Positions 1 through 10,458 of a stretch of DNA of 64,000 nt are shown one piece after another. Source of the DNA: Brachycybe producta (lineage: Eukaryota > Arthropoda > Diplopoda > Playtdesmida > Andrognathidae); the NCBI GenBank assembly GCA_036925085.1, contig JAUPFP010000002.1, positions 10,295,821 to 10,359,820 of the forward strand, read 5' to 3'. The first letter of the stretch is position 1; each line of letters opens with the position of its first letter. The notes under the pieces were generated by a model, which did not search any database, was not told the DNA's origin, and was given only the letters and a program-made list of their open reading frames with translations. The position numbers were made by a program, and so were the translations under genes.

Positions 1-280
1 CTTTTGTTTTTCTTTCATTACGAAACTGACCGATTAGAGAAGAAAAGATTGCTCGTTTTTTGTTCTGAAAGCAAATTATCTCTTTTGTCGTCAATAGACT
101 CTTACTACTGTTAAAATGTTTATCGACATTAAATAATAAAAGGAGCAGAAACTGCTTTCATAACTGAAACTGATGTGTGTTTGTGATCGTTGTTGACATT
201 TATGATGTTGTCTGTTTTTTCGCTTTCTGTCATTCACTTTTGTATGTTTGTACTTGTGTTTGTTGCGTGTGTCCACATAG

Positions 281-3200
281 GTTCTCTAATCTTGGCATAC
301 AATGTGTCAAAAGGAAAGACATCGAAGAGGCTTTACGAGAACGTGCCGAGGCCAACATAGATCCGTTTGGAAGTTAGTACGAGATTCTCGCATTCGTAAA
401 GAAAAAAAGATTGCATAATTTTTTGGGATTTTTCTGTCACAGCTTCTGCAAATCATAGGAATCAAACCGGAAATATCGATTTGAATTCGGTTCGTCTTTG
501 TTTTCAAGTTTTTCTCAAAAGAGATCCTACGCTGCAGCCTTTACAGCCTATTGTTTCGGATCCCATTTACGACAAAAGTAAGCTTATGACAGTCTTAACC
601 GGTTCAGAGTTCGAAATATTAATAAGGATTAATTTTTTTTATCTAAAGAAAAATGAATTTTTTGTTTTAGTAATTGTTTTATTTAAATTTTCTAATTAAC
701 TATTTTAGTAAAAAAAAATGTGATGCGTGTTTTAGAAACTAGAAGAGTAACTGAATCACTTAATGCTGTTTTCGTGTTATTTTATCTTAAATTAAACTTT
801 TTAAAGACAAAAGTTGAAAAACTTGAACGGTAAATGATTCACTTAAATGCTATTTTCTTGTTAACATCTTTCAAAGTAAAAACTTTTTAAGAACAAAAGT
901 TAAAATCTGATCATTTCAAATGAATATAAAAAGCGTAATTTAAAAGATATCAACATTGAAGATGTCCTTAAAGTGATTCAGCTACTCTTCTAGTTTTTAA
1001 AACACTTTCAAGTTATCAGTGTTGCTCGTGAATGTGACTGGAGGCTGAGTTACATTTACACTAAACTGAGCTTATTGTCGTTTTTGGAATAGTTAAGAAG
1101 AATTTGAAAGTGTTTTAGAAACTAGAGGGGTAAATGAGTCAAGTATAACCATTTTCAGGTTCATGTAGTTGAAAATCGACTTTTTGTGACATTTTAAACT
1201 ATGAAAAATAATTTTTCGATGCCAGCTGAACGTTTTTTTCTTCTTAGAGTGTTCGTTCGTAAAAAGTTCATTCTAAATATTTTTTTAAATTTCTAGTTAG
1301 ATTAATCAGCTGTTTGAAACTCGTCTTAATGAGATTTGCTTGTTTTTTCTACTTCTGCTTGTTTGAACTGAATTTTTTAAAAAAAATCGTCTTGATAAAA
1401 TTTCCAAAGCTGAAAATCGGAATTATTTAAAAAGAAACTATTATAGAAGGTTTATTTTAAAAGATATAAATATGAAAAATCCTCGCACTTGTAGCTTCTA
1501 AAACACTTTCAAGTTCTTCTTGACGTTGTTTACAAAACTCAAAGAATATCAAGAGTTTCACTTGCGTTTTAAACATTAGAGAACGTTTCCGTTAACGGAA
1601 CGCAACTTTCTTCAGGTTGTTCCTACGAATGTGATTTATGGAAATGTTTTCCCTTATATATAAAGAGTCCATGTGTGATCTGGTCATCTGTAAACTGAGC
1701 GCTTGTTCGGCCAGCGTATGGGGTGGCGTAGAGATCATCGTTCTCTGCGAGAAGATTGTCAGAGGTCCTTATTCGTTAATCGTTCGTTATCCAATTGCAA
1801 TCTCTTTAATTTTCGCTTTCTTCGTTACAGATGACATACAGGTGAGGTTTTACGAAGTTAAAGAAGGGCAAGTTGTCTGGGAAGGGTTTGGCGATTTCCA
1901 ACCGAGCGATGTCCACAAACAGGTGAAGTCATTTCTGAAGAAACAGTTTTTGTTCCACCCGTAAAAAGTAGCTCACTTTTCACCTTTTTTCATTGTGATC
2001 TAGGTTGCGATCTCTTTGAAAACTCCGAAGTATCACGACACGGAAATTCAACATCCAATCGAAGCTTATATTCAGCTGAAGAGGCCGTCTGACGGCACTT
2101 ATAGCGATGCGAGGTCTTTTCAGTTCCTTCCGGCCGACTCAGGTATCCGTATGTTCTCTGCAAAGCGACATAAAATCGAAATGATGCTCTTCAAGCAGGT
2201 TTTGTTTGCTAGTCAACAGCGTTGTGGTGTCGGTGGTGGGGAGGTGGGGGTTCGCGATGATTCTGAGGGAGAGGATCGATCGGTGTCGTTGTCCTCGACC
2301 TCGGATCGCTCGATATCGGACTTATCTTCAAAGCGTACAACTCTAAAACGCAAACTTTCCTCCGATTCTATTATAGATCTATGCCAATAATTGATGAAGT
2401 GGTGTTTTTAAGTTAACTTTACAATTTTTCGTTATAATTGCAAGAAAAGCGTTTTGGCAAGAGTCATTTACGTTAAAATTATATTTTGTAGTTTTGAAAT
2501 ATCGACCGATATAAATTTATGGCTCATCTCATCAAAATTTAGGCTTTAAGACAACATGAAGAAGTTGTTTATCTCAGTGTGGTTTTCTAAGTAGCCATTG
2601 AAAAATATGCAAATTAAGGAGGACCAATTCTGGTGGGTCATAAAAAGATATTAAGCTAGGGCCTCATTACAGAAAAATTCATAAAATTGTGACTTGTATG
2701 CTATTATTATTATTATTATTATATTATTTTATGACTGTCATTATGACTAGTCATAATAATGTTTTGTAATTTGTTTTTGTTACTGTTTGCATGGTTATGA
2801 GTTAGAAATGACAATTTACTGTCATATGTCATTCTTATTTTGTTTCTGTAACGAGGCCCCTGGTCATTTGACTTCTCCCAAACACACTTAAGCGTTTATA
2901 CGTATGGGGGTATCCACTGAAGATCAATCCCATTTTGACAATCTTGGCTTGTCAATCGCCAAAAGCGCTTGTGTTTTTTTCTTGGTGGTTGTGGGAGAAT
3001 TTAATGCCTCATAATGATTGGGTTTTAAGCATTTGCTTATATAGACTAAAATAGACTCAACACACACACAAAATATCAAAAGAATACCAAAGATTATCTG
3101 TCAGAAATGAATCGTCTGTGACGATTTAGAAAGACAGTTCATGATTGTCAAGCTGGAATTAGATTCAGCTGTGGCCAGCTTTTAAAGCTACTTAGACAAG

Positions 3201-5541
3201 TTTAATTTTCTTTTGGCCGTTTGTTGTTTTATTTTATACTTTAATCATCAGTTTCTTATTGAATCATGATGATTGGGAGCAATCCCCCCCCCCTGCCACA
3301 TGGCTGTCGAGCTGATTGCGGGCATAGAGCGTACTGACTTGAAAATTGAATTGAACTTTTTTATTTGGTGGCACTCATTTTTGTTTTTTTCAACTGGTGC
3401 TTAAAACACGTTACTCAATATGTAAATATGGAACTATTGAAAGTTAATATTTGTAAAAGTAATATTTGTAAAGGTTTTTATATAGAAGTTTAAAAAAGTT
3501 TTGAGTTTTGTAATAACGTTGCCATGTTTAATACGTGCCAATTTTTTTTTACTGTTGAGACTGTTTTGTGTTTATGGATGCACCTAGTTGGTAATTTCAC
3601 TCTGTTTAGAAACAAAATTTTTATATGAAAAATTGAATTTTAGTTATTTGAAATGATTACGAATGTTGAACGAGAAGAAGGAATAGCGAAATGGGATTTT
3701 TGTCGAGGTTTTTTTTTTCTTCCGTTTTATTTATTTTTTGTTATTTTTTTTTTGTTTCATTTTTTTGTTTTTTTAGACCCAGAAGGGCTTAAAAGAAAAA
3801 GGCAAAAAATTGCTAGTGCCTCTTTAGGTCTTTATTTGGCTGAGAATACGGCCACTGCATCGAGTGAGTTGTTCATTTTTATTTTCCCTCGTTGCTTTGC
3901 TTTTTTCTCTCTCTCCTTCTCTTCTATTTAATTTAATTTGAATTTGTTGAAGCATTTCTTCTATAATGTGAAATTTGTTCTGTTTGATAAATTCGTATTT
4001 GAAATGATAAGAAATAAATTTGTTTGCATTTCTAATAAAATTCCGATTGTATGATTACTAACTTTTATTCTTCGTTACTTTATTAACAAGTTGGATTACT
4101 AAAGGTACATAATATTTCTCCATTTTTTCTCTTTTGCATGCTTTCTATCAATAATTAAGGTGAAAATGTTTGCTTTTTTTAAGCAAAAAAGATTATTCTG
4201 AGGCTTCTTGGTTATTAGCCTCTAAACGAGTCTTTTTAATTTTAAAAATCATAATTTTTTCGCATTAATACACATTCATTTACTACTCTCATATCGATAT
4301 CAGCGTTGATTAATTATTTAATTATGAGTGATGTAAAAATAATTACAATTTCTGTATTCAAAGAGGTGGTTTAGAGGCTAGAATTCTTATTGAGAATTTC
4401 TGAATTGATAGTTTCCTGGAGTGGCTTAACAGTGGCTTAAAGCTTGGAGTTCTTGATTTTTTTTTTTAAATAATCCATTTTTCCTAGAGTTAAGCATCTA
4501 AACTATTCTTTTTGTATGCAAAATCACAATTTTCTGTTTTAATTATGAACTTATTTTGGATCAATGCTTAAATTTTGTTTGTAGGAGGAGACCTGAGGCC
4601 TTCTAACCCTTTTGGAGGACCCATTCCACGAGTGCCACCGATGGAACCGCGACTCATTAGACAACCTCACAGGACCAGGATCAAAAGAGAGCCCCGTACG
4701 TCACACGTTACATGTCCAGTCGTTCATCTTGTATTAATATGTTCATTGTACTTTGTTCTCTTAAACAGCTGATGTGGGTTATACTGGAATGCCTGCTGGT
4801 TATTCACAACCCACTTCTGTACCGTTACAGCGCCTTCCTTCCGAAGTTAGACATCCTCGTCAACTTCCTCCTCATTATTACGAAAGCGGACAGGTGACAT
4901 CTCCGATGGACACCACATCTCCATCGACCATACAGATGAGCACTTACAATTCCATAACTGTACCCAACACATCTTCGTCTTCTCCACTTCTGGGAATGTA
5001 CGTCGTCAATCAGATGTCGAACACGAGACCCGAAGTTATAACCATTCCCAGTCATAGCTCTTCGGGTGGATCAAATCCGATGTTCTCTGGATCTAATCCA
5101 GCGTTTTCGGGCCCAAACCCAGATGTGGAACATCATCAGAACCTGAGTAGTGGTTCTACGCATCTTAGTTTAGGTTTGGGTTCGTTGGGAAGTCTTCCTT
5201 TGTCAGAGTCGACATTGAGCATAATCGGTTCGCATCTGTGCGATACTTTCATGTGTCTGAACTCTGATAGCATCGAGGCTCAACTCAATAGCGGTGGTAA
5301 TATGGAGCAGGCTGAGCATTATGCTGCGATCGTTGCCGGCAGAGAAGCGGCCGAGGCAGCTTTTCTCGGAGGTGCCATGGGGCCTGGAGTCGATGACCAG
5401 CAGCAGCAGCAGCAGGGTCGAGAACAATCTATGGATAGTTTCTCTGGACTTTTAAGCCAACTGACCCAACTGAATCAGATGGGTGCCGTTGGAGGAATGG
5501 ATACGAGTCCTCAGACGAGTATCAATAAATATCAATCTTAG
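281..5541 (+). CDS. REL: Rel/NF-kB family transcription factor, 3' part (5' exons outside window)
   Basis: Coding exons as I read them: 281-372, 443-577, 1666-1764, 1831-1922, 2004-2142, 3777-3863, 4585-4695 and 4769-5541, about 509 codons. The exons encode most of a Rel homology domain: NLGIQCVKRKDIEEALRER, then LNSVRLCFQVFLK, a GGVEIIVLCEKIV strand, DDIQVRFYE...WEGFGDFQPSDVHKQ, and KTPKYHDTEI...LKRPSDG at the end of the dimerisation domain. A basic KRKRQK nuclear-localisation motif follows. The DNA-contacting N-terminal loop should lie in exons left of the window. The remaining ~300 residues are rich in Ser, Gly, Gln and Pro with a short poly-Gln run (5399-5416) and stop at 5541. No ankyrin repeats follow, so this looks like a Rel-class activator rather than a p105/p100 precursor. 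By family knowledge it would bind kB sites as a dimer and be held in the cytoplasm by IkB. The RFYE/WEGFGDF segment resembles p105 more than c-Rel, so subclass is uncertain. The donor at 1765 (GTCCTT) is weak but fits phase and homology. Confidence 0.92.
727..1515. mobile_element. Two copies of foldback family A in a REL intron
   Basis: The intron 578-1665 is nearly filled by two inverted-repeat elements, about 727-1010 and 1104-1515. Each opens with a version of GTGTTTTAGAAACTAGA and closes with its reverse complement, with an inner arm resembling AAAAGATATCAACAT. No open frame is present, so the elements are non-autonomous. Copies of the family recur through the window. Confidence 0.6.
2656..2863. 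mobile_element. Inverted-repeat element, family F
   Basis: Lies in the REL intron 2143-3776. The left end GGGCCTCATTACAGAAA is matched by an inverted right end ending in GTTTCTGTAACGAGGCCC. The interior includes an (ATT)n tract and an ATGACTGTCATTATGAC palindrome. A related copy sits at 46926-47132. The rest of this intron shows only AT-rich unassigned sequence and a C8 run near 3284. Confidence 0.45.
3864..4584. other. REL intron, AT-rich
   Basis: Between REL exons 6 and 7. Around 4190-4390 there is a segment flanked by TTAGCCTCTAAAC and its inverse GTTTAGAGGCTA, resembling the interior of family B elements at 43.3 and 60.0 kb. Otherwise I see no feature. Confidence 0.35.
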
Positions 5542-6412
5542 AAAAATCATTCGGAAATGGCGAGTTTAATTCTGAATAATGCACAATGAATAACGAATAC
5601 ATGAAACATTTTAGCTAATGTTTTTGAACTCATTTTTAAACTGAAAGGGTTTTTTCGTTTATTTCGAGTAATATTAGTGATTTTTTTTTTCTGTGCGATT
5701 TTTAGGTGGACCAAGAAATTTTTTTATTGCGCGTTGTTGGTGTTGATTATTTTTACATTCTATAAAGCGGTATTTTTAAGTTACATTTCTTAAAATAATT
5801 ATCTTCTCCCACCCTTCATTACTTTCCTAATGTTTTTTAATTGTCTTTATATAATTTTTATCAAATTGACTTGAATTACAAGTCGTTAAAATGCATTTTT
5901 CTTTCGTACTTTCAGTTATTGATCGAGATTTATATATAAATCTGTTGAAAAGTATTAAAATTATATATTGGTTTATTTGATGTTCAGCAGAAAATTTAAC
6001 TAATTTGTGATTTTGTATTTTTTTTAGCTAAGGGGGGAGGTAAATTATAGGGATTTATTCGGTATTGTATCTGGTAGTTATTTTTTCTAAGTAGGTTTAT
6101 TCAATATTTTTATAGGGATTTATTGTTCTTGTATTTCGGTTCACCTTGAAACTATTGAAATTGTTCAGGTACGTGACGTTAATTTTTAGCCGTCTTTTTA
6201 TGATTGTGGGTGGACTAATATGGCGTTTTCTCTTCATTGAAATCTAGGTTGTAAGAGGCCTTCATTGGTCACACTGCTAGCCATTCGCTTTGCTTCATAT
6301 GCGGTATAGGGCAGCACCATCTAAAATATTCGTGTTTTGGCGCGTTTAAGTCGTATAATGGAGTTCATTTCGTGATCTATATTTTTTGTGTTTCTTTTAT
6401 AATTTGTTTATA
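5542..6412. other. Intergenic interval between REL and POLH
   Basis: Contains the REL 3' untranslated region, which is T-rich with no clear canonical AATAAA downstream of the stop, and the POLH 5' flank with the E2F-type site. The two genes run head to tail with 871 bases between coding ends. No repeat element was recognised. Confidence 0.5.
6335..6344 (+). promoter_or_regulatory. E2F-type site upstream of polymerase eta
   Basis: TTTTGGCGCG fits the E2F consensus TTTSSCGC and lies 69-78 bases before the POLH start codon, in the short interval after the REL gene. Binding is inferred from sequence only. Confidence 0.45.
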
Positions 6413-9400
6413 ATGACTGACCGGGTAATAGCATTGGTTGACATGGATTGTTTTTACGTCCAGGTTGAACAGCGATTGAACCCTAATTTGGTTGGAAAAC
6501 CGTGTGCAGTTGTTCAATACAACGCATACCGTGGAGGAGGGTCAGTATGCTGACATAAGCAATTCTTTTCCATTAAAGTTTTGATGGTTTGTTTGTTGGG
6601 CAGTTAATTGCAGGGGTGACATAATATGGCGTTAGAAATATATTTATATACAATAGTAAATCCGCCATATTAGTACACCTTATTAAAACCTACTGTCGCA
6701 ATTCAATTATTTTATGCCATGACACATTCGTCGAAATATTAGTATAATTTATATATTTACATTATTATTTATTATGACACTGATTAGTAATTGTTGTTGT
6801 GTAAAATAAGCGTAAACGTTTTTCAGGTGAAACATTGAGAAACAATGCAAATTATATTAGAATCTAGATTAGTAGGTGGTTATGATAAAAGTATTTTCGT
6901 GACGATATCTTTAAAAATAAACTTTTTGTCGCAGTTTGAAAATAATAAAATTTTGTTTTTTTCGTTCGTAACTTAAAAAAACTTTTTACAGCAATTAGAA
7001 ATTGTAGTAAAAAGTTTATTTTTTAAACTTATTTGTGTACTTAAAAGTACATTATACACATGCGTTTACTATTTCTAGGTTCTAACTAACTTTAAAAAAT
7101 TTCTTTAAATTTCTTTACGTTTCTTTACGTTTATTATTGAAATATCTGTCAGAACCTTGAATTTTTTTAACTATATTTTATCTTTATATAGAATAATTGC
7201 AGTGAACTATGAAGCCCGAGCAAAAGGTGTTAACCGTAACACAAGAGGAGACGATGCAAAGAAGATTTGTCCAGAAATTGAACTTCCCAAGGTTCCCGAA
7301 CTGAATGGCAAAGCGGATTTAACACGGTTTAAACTCGAATAAGATTTAAGAAATCGTTCTATTGTTAATTAGTAAATTGTTTTTTAAATTTAGATATCGT
7401 AACGCAGGTTGCGAAGTCATTGAAGTTCTGAGTTCTTTTGTACGGTGTGTCGAACGAGCGAGTATCGACGAAGCTTACATCGATCTAACCGAAGAAGTAA
7501 ATTCCAAAATAACGAACATGAAAGTCTGTATCGATGATCTAAAATCGACTTATGTAGTTGGATTAGAATCAGGTTTTTCACTCGGAATCGTGTGTAGTAA
7601 TTTTTTTTATGGATTAATTCGTTTATATTTACTGTCAGGTGACGAAGACCGACAAAAGATCGAGCTTGAGAAATGGTTGGAGGATTTATATGATGTTTCG
7701 TACGGTAGCGAAGATGATTTGAGGCTAGTCGTTGGAGCTTATGTCGTCGAGCAGATGCGAGCGAAGATTTTGGAAGTGACTGGTTTCAAATGTTCGGCCG
7801 GAATCGCTCATAATAAAGTATGACGACAATTATGATTGATTTGTTTTTCAAATTCTGAGCTACGCCTGGGTGACGATTGATATGTTTTATGCAGGTTCTT
7901 GCTAAACTTGCTTGCGGAATACATAAACCAAATCGACAGACGGTCGTTCCTCAATCTTCTGTTTCTGGGTTGTTTGAGAAACTTCCGTTAAGTAAGGTGT
8001 AAGTATTTTAACTGAATGTGTTGGTCATAAGTTGTTACGAAGTTGTTTTACCATTAATAAAAATAACTGAATTGTTTAAATCATTAGTTTCATTTCATTA
8101 ATTAATTTCATGTTTTTCATTAGACGCAATCTTGGAGGGAAACTTGGCTCGTCGCTAAAGGATAAGTTAGGATGTGAAACGATGGCCGACATCGCGAAAT
8201 TCACGGAGAAAGAACTTCGAAAACATTTTGGTGATAAAAACGGGTTTGTATTTTAGATATAACTAAATTTATCACTTTCTTTTGTGAATTGTTGTTTGCA
8301 TTTCGGTTTTTTTAAGGTCTTGGTTGTTTGCATTGGGAAAAGGATTCGACGATGAACCGGTAAAGGAAAGATATTTACCGAAATCGATTGGATGTAGTAA
8401 GAATTTCCCAGGCAGACTGCATCTTTCGACTTTAAAAGATGTATACAAACTTTTTGTTTTTAACAAATTAATGTCTTCATTAGTCGTAATTTGTAATAAA
8501 TTACAATTAAACAGGGTTTTTTAACTTGTCTTTTTCTAGGTCAAATTTTGGCTTGAAAAGTTTGCTACCGAATTAAACGAAAGATTGGTGAAAGATCGCG
8601 ATACGGTTAGCAACATTTTTTTTTACATACGGATTTGTTCTAAATGTAATAATAAATTATTCTTGTTTCATTGACAGAATAACCGTGTTGCGAAACTATT
8701 AAACGTGAGTGTTAGATACGATTTTAATTCTACGGGTTTGTCAAGATCGTGTGCTCTTCATTCATACGAGATCAATCGAATCGTGGAATCTGCGTTTGCG
8801 GTTCTTTCGAAAGTGAACGGTGCAGGTCCTGGAAATTCAGATGCCTGGTAAGATCAAAGCAATGTTTGCAAATGCATTAAGTAAAATAAACTGTCCTGGC
8901 GTTTTAACAGGGAACCTCCGATTATATCGCTCGGAATTTCGGCCACAAAGTTTCAGGATTCGGACGGAAAAAGTGCGAGTTGTTTAGAGAATTTCTTGCG
9001 GTCTCACGGCAAAAGCAACAACACAGTTTCAATCGAAGATGAACCATCTCGTGACTCTGAAAAGATAAATATAGCGACAACGAGTGAAGAACACAAACAG
9101 GTTAATTCAGATTACGATGGAACAACGGACGAAGATCCCGACGATCCGCCAGCCTTAAATTGTTTTCCTAATGGAGAAAAACAACCTGAAGTAACGGGTG
9201 ATTGTTTACAAAGCAAAGAACCGGGATTTTTTGCCACTAAACTGAACAGGAAGCCGGTTGGTGTTTCTTTAGACACACAGCGGACTGACAAGTTGCCAGC
9301 CGATGGCTTAATGTCTTCGACGGAACGAACCGGTGGTTCAGAAACGTCCACTGAAGATATTGATCAAGAAGTGCTTTCTAGCTTACCTTTTGAGATTCAG

Positions 9401-9835
9401 GCTGAAATACGGATGCAAATTGCGTCGAAATTAGCAAAGGAAGAAGTTTCAAAGTGTGCGAGTGGAGGTTTAACTAAAGTTGGCATCCAGAAGTTTTTTG
9501 CTTCGGTTGATTCGGTGTCGAAACCGAAGAGTGCTGAAGTGGACGGGACTCCATCCGACACAATGACGAAGGACGAGACGGTAGCTCTTTCCGAAGACGA
9601 AGTGTTTTGTGATAAGTGCCATAAAAAGTTTCTCGTTTGGGACTGGATTGAACATCAGGATTATCACGTTGCTATGGAATTAAGTGATACGTTTCGTGGT
9701 AGTCAGGTAGTTGCTCGCGCTTCTCCGAGTGCAAGTAAATCAACGGAAAGTAAAAAGAGAGGACGAAAAGGAACAAAAAAATTATCTGCTGATAAAAAAT
9801 CACGTACGATTGATTCATTCTTTTTGAATGATTAA
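6413..9835 (+). CDS. POLH: DNA polymerase eta (Y-family translesion polymerase)
   Basis: Ten coding exons: 6413-6540, 7192-7326, 7394-7572, 7639-7817, 7895-7998, 8124-8243, 8317-8440, 8540-8605, 8678-8847, 8911-9835. They join in frame to 709 codons; human POLH has 713. The protein starts with ALVDMDCFYVQVEQ (catalytic Asp10). AVVQY, GVNR and the second catalytic motif SIDEAYIDL follow, then the helix-hairpin region VRNLGGKLG, the IGCSKNFPG little-finger segment and TKFQDSDG. The tail carries a possible ubiquitin-binding UBM-like motif near residues 551-573 and a C2H2 UBZ finger (C635, C638, H650, H654 with D652 retained). It ends in a PCNA-binding box TIDSFF at about 701-706, with a second PIP-like sequence GIQKFF upstream. 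The family copies past cyclobutane pyrimidine dimers in the nucleus. The start was chosen because it is the first ATG, 10 codons before the first catalytic Asp. Introns are short (66-651 bases). The steric-gate position is Tyr15 rather than the Phe of human and yeast eta. Confidence 0.97.
6541..7191. other. First intron of POLH
   Basis: The largest POLH intron (651 bases). AT-rich, with short inverted stretches (AAACTTTTT / AAAAAGTTT near 6915-7020) that may be an eroded family A arm. Nothing else is recognisable. Confidence 0.35.
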
Positions 9836-9939
9836 ATTATTTGAAATGAAAGCAAAAACAAAAAAGTAAACAACCAAAATTGAAATTCATAAATATTTAT
9901 TAAAGTCAAGAGTGGATTAATTTAAACAAAAGTGATTTA

Positions 9940-9945
9940 AATAAA
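9940..9945 (+). terminator. Polyadenylation signal of POLH
   Basis: AATAAA about 105 bases past the POLH stop codon, followed by AT-rich sequence. It is the best-placed canonical hexamer for this gene. Confidence 0.45.
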
Positions 9946-10122
9946 TCTACCCCCTATTAATAAACAACAAAATTAAAACTCTTATCAAAATAATATAAAT
10001 ATCATCATAAAGAACACAGTCTTTTCTTGTTTTTCATAAATATGCGTGAATTTATTGCATATTTACGTAGTAAAACATAACATCAAGAGAGACATATGTT
10101 AAGGGATGTCTTATTTTTAGTC

Positions 10123-10156
10123 CACGTGACGTTGCACCGCAACAGCCAATGAACGA
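10123..10156 (+). promoter_or_regulatory. E-box/CRE-like and CCAAT-box motifs upstream of the M28B peptidase
   Basis: CACGTGACG, which overlaps an E-box and a half CRE, and an inverted-repeat-free CAGCCAATGA (CCAAT box) lie about 300-335 bases before the ATG at 10459. The interval to the ATG has more CpG than the surrounding DNA, as expected of a promoter and 5' leader. Confidence 0.35.
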
Positions 10157-10458
10157 CGAATGAGCCTGTCGGCACTCTCCTTATGTTCACTATGGTGGCT
10201 TTTTCAATTCATTTTATGAACACTTCAGTCAGATGATCGTTTTCGTTCGGTTCGGACGGTTGTTTCCCGTTTCCTCCAATGGTTCATCCGCGACACGCGC
10301 TTTTTCAGTGATGTTATTGACCGTGAAGACTCGTTATTAATCATTTAAAAACTTCTGAAATGCAATAACGACGTTCGATTTATTGAACTCAAAAGAAATT
10401 CGATTCGTTAACAATCAGCACGGTGGTGTCCGGCGGCGAAATAATCGAAACGGTTTAC

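Noticed and set aside
5542..6412. Search for ankyrin-repeat exons after the Rel domain
   Set aside because: No ankyrin consensus in any frame between the REL stop and the POLH start.
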